A stretch of DNA of 48,784 nucleotides, taken from assembly GCA_016719055.1 (NCBI GenBank), contig JADKAW010000032.1, forward strand, positions 1 through 48,784, in the 5' to 3' direction. The translations under genes and the position numbers were made by a program. Below are positions 15,664-24,000 of this stretch, piece after piece (position 1 is the stretch's first letter; each line of letters opens with the position of its first letter). The notes under the pieces were generated by a model. It searched no databases and had not been told where the DNA came from. It was given only the letters and a program-made list of their open reading frames with translations. This DNA comes from Candidatus Rhodoferax mariagerensis. Lineage in GTDB: Bacteria; Pseudomonadota; Gammaproteobacteria; Burkholderiales; Burkholderiaceae_C.

Positions 15664-16973
15664 CAGTGGGCCTCCTGCTCGGGCACCACGATCACCGGGG
15701 CAAAACCGCCGCCCTGGGTGCGAAAGTTGGTGGTCTGGCCAGCGTACATGCGTGCTGCCAAAAGCTGCACCTGGCCGTTGTAGGTGTAGGCGCGCAGGTC
15801 AAATTTCAGGTCAGTCAGCACACCGTCGACGTCAATCATGCGTTCACCCGGTGGCACCAGTGCCTGCGCCACAAAATCACCCGCCAGAATGTCGGCCCAA
15901 ACCCGACGTGTGAGCTTGTCGCCCCGGTAGGCGGCCTTGGCACCATAGCCGGCCACTGGCTTGAAAAACAGCTGGCGACGCTGTGCCCAGAGCTCGTCGG
16001 CACGCTCGGGCGTGACCAGCCGGGTGGCTGGCACACGCGCCGCCAGCAGTTTGCGGTCGGTTGCGCTGGTGCCCCAGGCGCTCAGCAGCGCGTCCTGGCT
16101 GAGTGCTATCAGGTTGCGCTTGTCGGCCAGCAAGGCGTGGGCGCGCGGGTGTGGTGTCAGCACCACGGCACCGGCGGCATACGCCTGGCGCAGCGCCAAG
16201 TGGGCAGGATCTTCGAGGTAAAAGTCGGTCAGGCGGTTGTAAACCATGTCCACCGGACTGCCCTGGTACAGCAACTGCTTGCCGTCCCAATGAAATTCAG
16301 ACGGATCTGCAATGCCTGCCGAGAGGCCATGTGCGGTAAACAACTGGCGAAACAGCTCGAACTCGGGTGCCAGGTACTGGGCAGCTGGCGCGCTATCCAC
16401 AATCAGCACATTGCGCCAGGGCGCGTTGCCGCGTTGCAGCCGCCACTCAGTTTGAAACATACTGATCAGTGCGTGTGTCAGGCTGGTGCGCCTAGTGCTG
16501 GCCGTGAAAGCCAGGTTGAGCCCATCGCAACAGGCTTCCTGGGCCCGGGCCAGCGCAGCGTTGAGCAATAGTCCGCCCGCGTTGGTGTTGATTTCGATCA
16601 GTTGTGGCCCATGGGCACTGAGGTGAAAGTCGTAACCCATGCAAACCGCGCGCGGGCCAAAGTTGCACTGCGCCAGGGTGTTGACACGCGCCAGGGCCTG
16701 TGACTGGTAGCCGGACAGGGCGGCAACACGCTCAATGGCAGTCACGGTGGCCTCGATCTGCCGCTGCACCTGGTCTGAGACAAACACCACACTGCTGGAG
16801 AACAGGTTGGGTTGGTGCTGGTTGATGTTGTCCATCATGCCCATGAGGCTGGGGTCACCTTCAAGCTGCGCACGCAGTCGCTCCCGGTTCAGGGTGCGGC
16901 AATAACAATCGCGGTTCAGGGCCTCGGCTGAGGCAGGATACAGGGCAGTGGGGCAGTGGTCATGGAAACACAA
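15663..16973 (-). CDS. Circularly permuted ATP-grasp-type ligase of unknown substrate
   Basis: 436 residues from a TTG start; an in-frame stop lies immediately upstream, so the frame cannot extend. An ATP-grasp metal/nucleotide motif, LIEINTNAGG (125-134), lies in the N-terminal half. The middle has VDMVYNRLTDFYLEDP, LTPHPRAHALLADKRNL, and the lysine/glycine loop FFKPVAGYGAKA lies at 336-347. It is followed by LKFDLRAYTY (389-398) and TTNFRTQGGG (414-423). This motif order, with the E-x-N element before the K loop, is that of circularly permuted ATP-grasp proteins. Such enzymes join a carboxylate to an amine. An unusual CYC occurs at residues 23-25. It overlaps the amidotransferase, suggesting a two-step ligation/amidation pathway. 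Confidence 0.7.
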   Translation of the reverse strand: MCFHDHCPTALYPASAEALNRDCYCRTLNRERLRAQLEGDPSLMGMMDNINQHQPNLFSSSVVFVSDQVQRQIEATVTAIERVAALSGYQSQALARVNTLAQCNFGPRAVCMGYDFHLSAHGPQLIEINTNAGGLLLNAALARAQEACCDGLNLAFTASTRRTSLTHALISMFQTEWRLQRGNAPWRNVLIVDSAPAAQYLAPEFELFRQLFTAHGLSAGIADPSEFHWDGKQLLYQGSPVDMVYNRLTDFYLEDPAHLALRQAYAAGAVVLTPHPRAHALLADKRNLIALSQDALLSAWGTSATDRKLLAARVPATRLVTPERADELWAQRRQLFFKPVAGYGAKAAYRGDKLTRRVWADILAGDFVAQALVPPGERMIDVDGVLTDLKFDLRAYTYNGQVQLLAARMYAGQTTNFRTQGGGFAPVIVVPEQEAH

Positions 16974-17130
16974 TCATTCGGGGGCTCATCGCGGCAGTCA
17001 GCAGCACGGCAACAACGCCAAAAAGCGCCCACGCCGGATGCTGGTCCTGCTCAGGATCAGATTCTGCCTGAGACGCGCCAGCTTGGTCACACAGCCTGGT
17101 AGGTGTCCTGTCAATGGTTTAACTTTATGC

Positions 17131-17186
17131 ATAAAAATGGGCTCTAGCCCTTGATAAATAAGCGCTATTTGCTATATTTAATATAG
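17131..17186 (+). repeat. Intergenic palindromic repeat (B)
   Basis: AAAATGGGCTCTAGCCCTT, spacer, AAGCGCTATTTGCTATATTTAATATAG. Same architecture as the copy at 7660. It lies between the divergent ATP-grasp gene and the 3' end of the CDF gene. The remainder of 16974-17190 shows no gene. Confidence 0.65.
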
Positions 17187-17190
17187 TGAC

Positions 17191-18126
17191 TCAAGCGCAA
17201 CCAACGCCGCTTCGCAGACCACATTGCAGCGCGTAAGCGGGTGACTCGATCTGCAGCGTGACGTGGCAGATCTCAAAACGGGCATGCAGTTGGTGCTCAG
17301 CCTGATGCAGCACGGCGCTGGGGTCAGGGGCCGGATCAGCCAGCACCAGATGCGCCGTCAGGGCGATGTCAGAGGTGCCCATGGCCCACACGTGCAGGTC
17401 GTGCACATCAGCCACACCGTTCAGGCTCAGCAAAGCCTGGCGCACGGCCTGCAGGTCAACGCCGGCGGGCACACCATCAAACAACAGATGCAGCGACTGT
17501 TTGAACAGGCCCCAGGTGCCCAGCACGATGACCGTCGCAATGGCCAGGCTCATCACCGGGTCCATCCAGGCCCAACCTTGCCACAAGTACAGCGCACCAC
17601 CGATCACCACGCCCAGCGACACCAGCGCGTCGCCCGCCATGTGTAAAAAAGCACCACGAATGTTCAGGTCGCCGTGCGCGCCGCGCATGAACATCAGCGC
17701 GGTGGCACCGTTCACAACAATGCCAACAACGGCCACCGCCATGATGGTCCAGCCCTGCGTGACCTGTGGCGACTGCAGCCGTTCGGCCGCCTCCCAGCCC
17801 AGCGAGCCCATGGCAAGCAGCAGTAACACGGCATTGATGAACGCCGCCAGGATGGAGGCTCGTCTGAAACCATAGGTGTAGCGGGCGCTGGCCCGGCGTT
17901 TGCCAGCCAGTGCACCACCCCAGGCCAGCACCAGACCGGCCACGTCGCTGAGGTTGTGGCCTGCGTCGGCCAGCAGCGCCAAAGAATTGATGCGCCAGCC
18001 GTAAAAAGCTTCGATCCCAACAAAGGCGATGTTCAGCGCAATGCCGATGGCGAACGCCAGGTTGAATTCTTCGGGGGCATGAGCATGGTCATATCCTTGG
18101 TCGTGGTGATGCTCGTTTTCCATCAA
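17191..18126 (-). CDS. Cation diffusion facilitator (CzcD/ZitB-like metal exporter)
   Basis: 311-residue inner-membrane proton-driven exporter of divalent metals, typically zinc, cobalt or cadmium. It starts with a His-rich metal-binding leader (NEHHHDQGYDHAHAPEE). Transmembrane segment 2 has the HxxxD site in ADAGHNLSDV and segment 5 the second site in HMAGDALVSLG. A cytoplasmic C-terminal domain (HDLHVWAMGTSDIALTAHL) follows; VHDLHVW is typical of the family. Two adjacent ATGs exist at the start; the first is used. No metal-responsive regulator lies next to it, so the exact metal is not shown. Confidence 0.9.
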   Translation of the reverse strand: MMENEHHHDQGYDHAHAPEEFNLAFAIGIALNIAFVGIEAFYGWRINSLALLADAGHNLSDVAGLVLAWGGALAGKRRASARYTYGFRRASILAAFINAVLLLLAMGSLGWEAAERLQSPQVTQGWTIMAVAVVGIVVNGATALMFMRGAHGDLNIRGAFLHMAGDALVSLGVVIGGALYLWQGWAWMDPVMSLAIATVIVLGTWGLFKQSLHLLFDGVPAGVDLQAVRQALLSLNGVADVHDLHVWAMGTSDIALTAHLVLADPAPDPSAVLHQAEHQLHARFEICHVTLQIESPAYALQCGLRSGVGCA

Positions 18127-18353
18127 ATGGCCCGGTCAGAGGTAGCAGGCGCTGTGGCGCGGCTGGTGGCGCATCGTCAAACCCGTCCGGCGCGACAAAA
18201 CAAGCAACAAATTGGCTGTGACATTCATTGGTCAGATTATCCGGGCAGTTCATCTGGGCCGCTACTGCGCATGGAATTGGCTTGTTGTGGCTAAACTTCC
18301 GGTTGGTGCTGGTGCAATTCTGGCGGACCACTGGCGAAATACTGAGCTGGCGA

Positions 18354-18422
18354 TGCTATATATTTTGTAACTCATCGCGCATGACCAACATGGGCTAGAG
18401 GCCTATTTCTTATAAATTTTTT
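18354..18422 (-). repeat. Intergenic palindromic repeat (C, reversed)
   Basis: Read on the minus strand: TATAAGAAATAGGCCTCTAGCCCATG, then a spacer, and the tail GAGTTACAAAATATATAGC. The left part is nearly identical to that of the copy at 7660 (ATAAGAAATTGGCCTCTAGCCC). It ends 3 bases before the phosphatase start codon, so its opposite strand would form the phosphatase mRNA leader. The rest of 18127-18353 holds nothing that I can assign. Confidence 0.6.
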
Positions 18423-18424
18423 TG

Positions 18425-18913
18425 ATGACATATTCGATCCTGTTTGTGTGCATGGGCAACATCTGCCGCAGCCCTACCGCCGACGGTGTGTTTGGCCACC
18501 TGGTCAAAGCGCATGGCCTGGCGCAAGCGGTGCGGGTGGATTCGGCCGGCACGCATAACTACCATCCTGGCAGCGCGCCCGATGAGCGCTCGCAGGCCAC
18601 TGCGGCCAAACGTGGTTATGACTTGTCAGCCTTGCGTGCGCGCCAGATCAATCCAACTGATTTTGAAAGCTTTGACCTGATTCTGGCCATGGACTGGGAC
18701 AACCTGGCACTGCTGCAAGAGGCCTGCCCGCCAGCGCATCAGCACAAGCTGCGCCGCCTGACCGAGTTTTGCCAGCAACTGAGCAGCCCGGTGGTGCCCG
18801 ACCCCTATTATGGCGGCGCGCGTGGCTTTGAGGAGGTGCTTGACCTGGTCCAGGACGCCTGTGGCGGGCTGCTGCTGTATGTGCGCCAGCAACTCAGCGC
18901 CGCCGCGCCGTGA
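18425..18913 (+). CDS. Low-molecular-weight protein-tyrosine phosphatase
   Basis: 162-residue cytoplasmic phosphatase of the arsenate-reductase-like fold. The active-site P-loop is LFVCMGNICRSP (C-x5-R-S), just after the first strand, and the general acid Asp is in VVPDPYYGG near the C-terminus, followed by FEEVLDLVQDAC. Length and motif spacing are standard for the family. It starts at ATG 18425; an adjacent TTG three bases earlier is less likely. No capsule or tyrosine-kinase genes are adjacent, so a polysaccharide role is not supported; a general housekeeping role is possible. The next gene follows after 22 bases. Confidence 0.93.
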   Translation: MTYSILFVCMGNICRSPTADGVFGHLVKAHGLAQAVRVDSAGTHNYHPGSAPDERSQATAAKRGYDLSALRARQINPTDFESFDLILAMDWDNLALLQEACPPAHQHKLRRLTEFCQQLSSPVVPDPYYGGARGFEEVLDLVQDACGGLLLYVRQQLSAAAP

Positions 18914-18935
18914 GAAAAGCCGCGACCATTCACGC

Positions 18936-19538
18936 ATGATGCAAGCCGTTGACACCCGCACCGACGATGAGGCCAGCTTTGCGCTGACCCTGATCACCTC
19001 GCGGCAAACCCTGTTGCCCAAGCGCCTGTTTGAGCCCGGCCCCAGCGCGGCGCAGGTGAGCGACATGTTTCGCGCCGCTGCGGCAGCGCCAGACCACATG
19101 GTGGTGGTGCCCTGGCGTTTTGTGCTGGTGCCAGCAGATAAGCGTGGCGCGCTGGCCGACGTGTTCGCCCAAGCCCTGGTCGAGCGCGATGCCACTGCCA
19201 CGCCCGAGCAGATCAGCCAAGCGCGCGAAAAGGCCTTTCGCTCACCCTTTGTGGCGCTGGCCATTGCCCGTTTGGGGCCGTGTGAGCCCGATGTAGAGCC
19301 GCTGGAGCGCATGGTGTCGGTGGGTGCAGCCTTGCAAAACTTTTTGTTGGTGGCGCACAGCATGGGGTTTGGCAGCAGTCTGACCAGTGGGCAAGCCATG
19401 CGCTCTGCAGCGCTGCGCAAGCTGTTTAAATTGACCGAGGGCGAGCAGGCGATCTGTTGCATCAACGTGGGCACCGCCAACCGGCGCAAACCTGGGCGCG
19501 TGCACCCGGATGTGTCAGCGTTTGTCAGCAGCCTTTAG
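18936..19538 (+). CDS. Nitroreductase-family flavoprotein
   Basis: About 200-residue FMN-dependent oxidoreductase of the nitroreductase superfamily. Family features are the early LITSRQTLLPKRLFEP segment, APDHMVVVPWRFVLV, the VSVGAALQNFLLVAHSMGFGS helix and a C-terminal INVGTANRR. It probably reduces nitro- or quinone-type compounds with NAD(P)H; the physiological substrate cannot be read from sequence. The ATG pair at 18936/18939 was taken as the start because earlier in-frame sequence lies inside the phosphatase gene. It is 22 bases downstream of that gene and likely cotranscribed. Confidence 0.87.
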   Translation: MMQAVDTRTDDEASFALTLITSRQTLLPKRLFEPGPSAAQVSDMFRAAAAAPDHMVVVPWRFVLVPADKRGALADVFAQALVERDATATPEQISQAREKAFRSPFVALAIARLGPCEPDVEPLERMVSVGAALQNFLLVAHSMGFGSSLTSGQAMRSAALRKLFKLTEGEQAICCINVGTANRRKPGRVHPDVSAFVSSL

Positions 19539-19680
19539 CGCCCGGTTGAGCCACGGCTGGCAGCAAGGCATGATAGCTGCATCAAACCACGCCAAATGCA
19601 GTGCCGGAGCGTTCACCTTCCAGAGAAGGTGGGCTGTATTCAAAAACGGCTGACAAATTCGCGATACTTGGCTTCCTGCT

Positions 19681-19752
19681 GCATTTCTTGCTGTAAATGG
19701 CCTTTAGCCCTTACACAGCGTAATCAGTACGCTACATAAATACTAGCAATTG
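19681..19752 (+). repeat. Intergenic palindromic repeat, diverged (D)
   Basis: TAAATGGCCTTTAGCCCTTACAC, a spacer containing AGCGTA...TACGCT, then ACATAAATACTAGC. The spacer palindrome AGCGTA/TACGCT replaces the usual inner stem. It lies between the convergent nitroreductase and secreted-repeat genes; 19539-19680 otherwise shows no gene. Confidence 0.5.
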
Positions 19753-19794
19753 CTGCGCTTGCCGGTGCCAGTGGTGCTTCTCTGGAACGCGTTA

Positions 19795-21078
19795 TCAGTC
19801 CAGCAGCAGCATCAAGATCGGTGTGAGGTCTGGCTTAGGCTTAACCGGCGCCGCTTGGTAGGCCAGCTTGATGGTGCGATCGCTATCGTTCGAATAGGCG
19901 ATATAGACCGCTCCGGCAGTGGTGACACCCATCGAGATCGACTGGCCCACCTTTTTTGTCCCGCCGCCGTCATCGATGACCTCACAGTGCCAGCCAAACG
20001 ACTTCTTAATCCCATCGTAATTGCAGTTGGCTGCGCGATCGCCGGCGCGACCAGAGTACGGGTAGGCCACTTTGAGAACGGTGTTATTTGAATTGGTGCG
20101 GTCGGTGTAGGCAACGATGTACTGGCCATTGAGCAGCGCGATCGCAATGGCAGCATTGTCATTTTGCTGCGCGTTGACATTCTCGACGTAGATACAGGTC
20201 CAGCCGCAGACCCCTGTGGTAGCGTCGGCGACCATCATGTAATGGTTGTAGAAATCGTAGTAGGCAATGCCGACTTTGGATGTACTGTATGCGCCGACAG
20301 ACGGCGTGCCCGAAACCTGAGAGTTGGAATCGACAATCTTGCACTCCCATTGTGAAGACATGCAGGTCCCGTTTCCAAATCCGGTTCGGACCGCTGTATA
20401 CAGACGTCCATAGACCGAGTCGCGGTAGGCGATCACGGCCAGGTCGTTCATGTAGGCCAGGCTGGCAGAGGACAGACCGTGACCATCGACCTTTGCTACC
20501 GTCTCGCAATCCCATTGGTTTGCTAGCCCACAGGTGCTCGCGCCGCGCGGATTGTAATGGGCGAAGCGCAGATAAGAACTGATCCCATCAAACGCAACAT
20601 AGGCAAAACTGGCCACACCACTGGCGGAATAGCGAAAGGACGTGACGAAGTAACTATATGAGGTTTCTATCGTCTTGTAATACTGGAAGTTCCCGCTGGG
20701 GGCGGTGCCATGGAAGCCCAGGCCAGAGGAATTGTTGGTCAAGTAGCTGATGCCCCAGTTTCCGGCGCTGTCAAAACCAATCGAGCTGCCGAGTCCAAAA
20801 TCAACGGTATTGGTGTACTGGATTGAATTGCATGACCAAGTGTTGCCCGGACCACAATCTCCGGCCGAACTGACTGGGAAGGCCAGCTTGAGATCCTTCG
20901 CGGTCGCACCATAGTAGCTGATGTACGGATTCTGATTGAGCGGGTTGATCGCCAGGGAAGGCGAATAGCCAGCGTCGAGGGTAATGATTTCCCATCCCGC
21001 TGCGGCCGAAGGTGGATTTGGCAGCAGTCCGATCAGAACCACCATCATGCAAAAAGACAGAATGTTAGCTGGGCGCAT
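19795..21078 (-). CDS. Secreted propeller-like repeat protein with C-x(n)-W-x-C motifs
   Basis: 427 residues from ATG 21078, which has a strong GGAGG six bases upstream. A signal peptide is evident (MRPANILSFCMMVVLIGLL, then PSAAAGW). The mature part repeats a 50- to 60-residue unit of the form SLAxxPxxxxYISYY...LKLAF. Examples end in ISYYGATAKDLKLAF, IAYRDSVYGRLYTAV, VAYTDRTNSNNTVLKVAY and IAYSNDSDRTIKLAY, suggesting a beta-propeller. Five cysteine pairs enclose a Trp: C75/W81/C83, C183/W189/C191, C239/W244/C246, C291/W293/C295 and C352/W363/C365. These fit disulfides in an exported protein. I do not recognise a named family; function is unknown. Its base composition is lower in GC than its neighbours. 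Confidence 0.8.
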   Translation of the reverse strand: MRPANILSFCMMVVLIGLLPNPPSAAAGWEIITLDAGYSPSLAINPLNQNPYISYYGATAKDLKLAFPVSSAGDCGPGNTWSCNSIQYTNTVDFGLGSSIGFDSAGNWGISYLTNNSSGLGFHGTAPSGNFQYYKTIETSYSYFVTSFRYSASGVASFAYVAFDGISSYLRFAHYNPRGASTCGLANQWDCETVAKVDGHGLSSASLAYMNDLAVIAYRDSVYGRLYTAVRTGFGNGTCMSSQWECKIVDSNSQVSGTPSVGAYSTSKVGIAYYDFYNHYMMVADATTGVCGWTCIYVENVNAQQNDNAAIAIALLNGQYIVAYTDRTNSNNTVLKVAYPYSGRAGDRAANCNYDGIKKSFGWHCEVIDDGGGTKKVGQSISMGVTTAGAVYIAYSNDSDRTIKLAYQAAPVKPKPDLTPILMLLLD

Positions 21079-21150
21079 GGATCCTCCACAGGCGGTCAAC
21101 ATGTTTCCAATGGTACACGGCTTTACACAGCGATCCGGGAGAGCCTTGCG

Positions 21151-21321
21151 CGAATCCTGCCTCATCGCATGCGTTGTGGCCAGTTTGGTGACCGGACCAA
21201 TGATGCGCGAGGCCACCATGGTGGCCGCCAGGTCACGCTCATGACACGGTTTGGAGGCCAGCAACGAGGCAAAGCCCAGGTGATCCCTGGCCAAGCTAAC
21301 TGCTTGCACATGTCCATACGC
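21151..21321 (-). pseudogene. IS1634-like transposase fragment
   Basis: Minus-strand codons read GHVQAVSLARDHLGFASLLAS, then KPCHERDLAATMVASRIIGP and TKLATTHA. This is the N-terminal segment of IS1634/IS1549-type transposases (typically ...LLASKPSRERDLxxAMVAARIxxPxSKLATTR). No catalytic region is left. It is in the same frame as, and runs into, the leader of the secreted-repeat gene. The rest of 21079-21663 shows no recognisable gene. Confidence 0.6.
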
Positions 21322-21663
21322 ACGCGAAGAAGAAGTCGTCAAGGCCGCACCTGCAGATACAAAGGTTCGGCCTTGAGATGAGCGACGGATAGGAAATTCA
21401 ACCGCATGAACCTGAATATCGCACCCGGCAATCGCCCTTGATCCGCGCAAAACCCTCGATGAGGTACCAAATGCAACACCAGGCCACCAGGGTAGTCACT
21501 ACGCGCTGCTGCATGCCGCCCGAGCGTTCGGACGGACAACCATTACGCGTCAGCAGGGTAGGGCTGCTCCGGCAATCGCCTACATCTGACTGAAGAGCTC
21601 CTGGCTCCTGATGTTTGGCACCCTTGGCCCTTTCCCCGCCATGTTTGGATCAGCCGGCGTTGT

Positions 21664-23049
21664 TCAAATTTCCTTTGCACCTGGCTGGACCGGTGCTGAT
21701 TGGCGTGGCAGGCACAACGTGGCCGCCAGGCCGCCTTGCGCCCGGTTGCTCAGGATCAGCTCACCATCATGCATGAGTGCAATGTCACGCACGATCGACA
21801 ACCCCAGCCCCACGCCGTCACCAGGCTGGCTGCGGGCACTGTCAGCCCGAAAGTAGGGCTCGGTGACCTTGGGCAAATCGGCGGGCGTGATGCCCGGCCC
21901 GTCGTCTTCTACCGTGATGCTCAGGCTGGCTACGCTGTCTTGCACGCGAATGAGGGCACCCTGGGCGTATTTGAAGGCGTTGTCGATCAGGTTTTGCAAG
22001 GCGCGGCGCAAGCCGGTCAAGCGGGCGTTGAACGGATGGTGCGCTTGCCCTTCAATCTGAATGTCCCGTCCCAGCACGCGGGCGTCTTCGGCCATGCTTT
22101 CAAGCAGGGCATTGATGTCAATGGCGCGCACCGCTTCGTGGGTTTGCAGGCCGCGCAGGTAGTCCAGCGTGGCATCAATCATGGCGGCCATGACTTGCAA
22201 GTCGGCGGCCATCTGCTCGCGCAGGGGTTCGTCGTCGATCAACTCGGTGCGCAGACGCAGGCGGGTCAGTGGCGTGCGCAGGTCGTGTGACACGGCGGCC
22301 AGCGCGCGAGCGCGCTCACGCACCAGCCGCTGAATGCGGATTTGCATTCGGTTGAAGGCTCGCGCAGCATGGCGGGTTTCGGCGCTGCCGGTCTCTGGCA
22401 GCGGCCGGGCATCCAGATCGTGGGCCAGGCTGTTGGCGGCCTGGGCCAACTGTTGCAGCGGCCGGGTCGCCTGCCTGACCGCAATCATGACCACCGCCGT
22501 GACAATGACCAAGGTCAGCAGCAATTGCAGGATCAGGTCGTTTGACAGTGCCGGGGCGCTTGTGGTTTCCGCGTTGCGGCGAATCGAGATGCGGGCCCAT
22601 TGACCATCGTTGAGGCGCACATCAAAACTGCGCTGGGCGCTTTCATTTTGCGGTCCGCCGGCATGGGCGCTGGCTTTGGTTTCGACATGGCGGATCTGGC
22701 GTTCGCTGCCCAGGCGGGCCGCGATCATGGCAACAATGCCCCCCCGCGGTTCTTTTTGGGACACCTGGTCGGTCGGCACTAGCACCACGCTCAGGTCTTC
22801 GTACTGCAGCACCAGCAGCGCGGTGGCGCGGCCAGCGGCACCGACGGACTCCAGCACGCCCACGGTTCGGGCAATGCGCTCGGCAAAGTTGAGCCCGCGC
22901 GCCTGCGTGACCACCGTGGCACGTTCACCCCACTGCAACCAAAGGCTCACACCTTGCGCCACCAGCAGACCGCCCAGCAGGATCAGCGCCATGCGGGCCG
23001 ACAGACTGGTTAACATGGCTCGCCACTTCAGGCCTGAACTCAGGCGCAT
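21664..23049 (-). CDS. Sensor histidine kinase (EnvZ-like)
   Basis: 461-residue inner-membrane kinase. There is a transmembrane segment at about residues 18-38, a periplasmic region to about 170, a second transmembrane segment (LLLTLVIVTAVVMIAV) and a HAMP domain. The phosphoacceptor His 255 lies in AAVSHDLRTPLTRLR, and the ATPase lobe has N-box LQNLIDNAFKYA, G1 VEDDGPGI and G2 GDGVGLGLSIV. It is translated from a start overlapping the end of the response regulator gene by 10 bases. The periplasmic signal is unknown. The divergent small periplasmic protein at 24001 is a plausible target. Confidence 0.92.
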   Translation of the reverse strand: MRLSSGLKWRAMLTSLSARMALILLGGLLVAQGVSLWLQWGERATVVTQARGLNFAERIARTVGVLESVGAAGRATALLVLQYEDLSVVLVPTDQVSQKEPRGGIVAMIAARLGSERQIRHVETKASAHAGGPQNESAQRSFDVRLNDGQWARISIRRNAETTSAPALSNDLILQLLLTLVIVTAVVMIAVRQATRPLQQLAQAANSLAHDLDARPLPETGSAETRHAARAFNRMQIRIQRLVRERARALAAVSHDLRTPLTRLRLRTELIDDEPLREQMAADLQVMAAMIDATLDYLRGLQTHEAVRAIDINALLESMAEDARVLGRDIQIEGQAHHPFNARLTGLRRALQNLIDNAFKYAQGALIRVQDSVASLSITVEDDGPGITPADLPKVTEPYFRADSARSQPGDGVGLGLSIVRDIALMHDGELILSNRAQGGLAATLCLPRQSAPVQPGAKEI

Positions 23050-23780
23050 GTGCTGCGCGCCTGCACGCTGGCGGCCAGCACGTAGCCTTCGCCACGCACG
23101 GTCTTGATCAACTGGGGTTCGCGGCTGTCGTCGCGCAGCCGCACCCGCAGGCGGCTCACCTGCACATCGATGGCACGGTCATAGGCCTCGGCTTCCCGGC
23201 CGTGAATCATCTCCATCAACTGGTCGCGTGTCACCACCCGGTTGGGGTGCTCCAGCAGGATACGCAGCAGGCGGAATTCACCGCCAGATAGCGGCGTGGC
23301 CACCGCGTCGGGTGAGGTCAGCAAGCGTTCGGCCGTGTCCAGCCACCACCCGGCAAAACAAAGGTAGCGCACCGGTTCGGGCTTTAGGTTAGGTGGTAGC
23401 GCTCGGGTACGTCGCAAGATGGATTTGATGCGCGCCAGCAGTTCGCGCGGGTTGAAGGGTTTGACCAGATAGTCGTCCGCGCCCATCTCAATACCGACGA
23501 TGCGGTCAGCTTCCTCGCCCCGGGCTGTCAGCATGATGACGGGCAGACCGGACTTGGCGCGCAGGTCGCGGCACAGGGTCAGGCCATCGGTGTCGGGCAG
23601 CATCAGGTCCAGCACCAGCAGGTCTACTGCATGCTGCTGCAACATGTGCCACATCTCGCGCCCATCACGTGCTGCCACCGCTTCAAAGCCATTGCGTGCC
23701 AGATAGTCCACCAGCAGCCGGCGGATTTCAGGCTCGTCATCGACGATCAGGATGCAGTCTTTGGTGTCCATGCAGGTCAT
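23040..23780 (-). CDS. OmpR-family response regulator
   Basis: 246 residues. The receiver domain has the acidic pair in VDDEPEI, the phosphoacceptor Asp 58 in LLVLDLMLPD, and Lys in LVKPFNPRELLAR. The winged-helix DNA-binding domain is typical (GGEFRLLRILLEHPNRVVTRDQL, AIDVQVSRLRVRLRDD, IKTVRGEGYVLA). Starts at 23780 or 23771 are both possible; upstream in-frame sequence is unlikely to be translated. It is the first gene of a two-gene operon with the kinase. A tandem TGTAAC box lies about 70 bases upstream of its start, fitting autoregulation. Confidence 0.93.
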   Translation of the reverse strand: MTCMDTKDCILIVDDEPEIRRLLVDYLARNGFEAVAARDGREMWHMLQQHAVDLLVLDLMLPDTDGLTLCRDLRAKSGLPVIMLTARGEEADRIVGIEMGADDYLVKPFNPRELLARIKSILRRTRALPPNLKPEPVRYLCFAGWWLDTAERLLTSPDAVATPLSGGEFRLLRILLEHPNRVVTRDQLMEMIHGREAEAYDRAIDVQVSRLRVRLRDDSREPQLIKTVRGEGYVLAASVQARSTCA

Positions 23781-23848
23781 TTCATTTGCGATTGAGGCAA
23801 GCCTACAACCAGGGCTGACCCCTGAGAAGCAGTCAGGCCTGCGAGTTT

Positions 23849-23864
23849 TGTAACCCACTGTAAC
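23849..23864. promoter_or_regulatory. Candidate OmpR-family operator (TGTAAC direct repeat)
   Basis: TGTAACCCACTGTAAC: two TGTAAC half-sites starting 10 bases apart, the helical-turn spacing bound by OmpR/PhoP-type dimers. It lies in the divergent region between the regulator gene and the small periplasmic protein gene. Binding by the adjacent regulator is inferred. Confidence 0.5.
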
Positions 23865-24000
23865 GCAAGGCTTCCATGCAACACCGCGATGCAAAACAGC
23901 GCATTGCTGCAACACGGCGTTGACACAGGCGCGCTCCAATAACACTCAGGGATGCAGGCAACACCCGCAGCCCAGTTCAGATCAACCACAGGAGTTCCCC

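Noticed and set aside
16948..17154. 68-codon plus-strand open frame before the CDF gene
   Set aside because: Basic, low-complexity translation without ribosome-binding site, and it overlaps the start of the ATP-grasp gene and an intergenic repeat.
18089..18331. 80-codon minus-strand open frame upstream of the CDF gene
   Set aside because: No recognisable motif or ribosome-binding site; overlaps the real CDF start.
21339..21539. Minus-strand 66-codon open frame above the secreted-repeat gene
   Set aside because: No match that I can recognise; probably decayed sequence next to the IS1634-like fragment.
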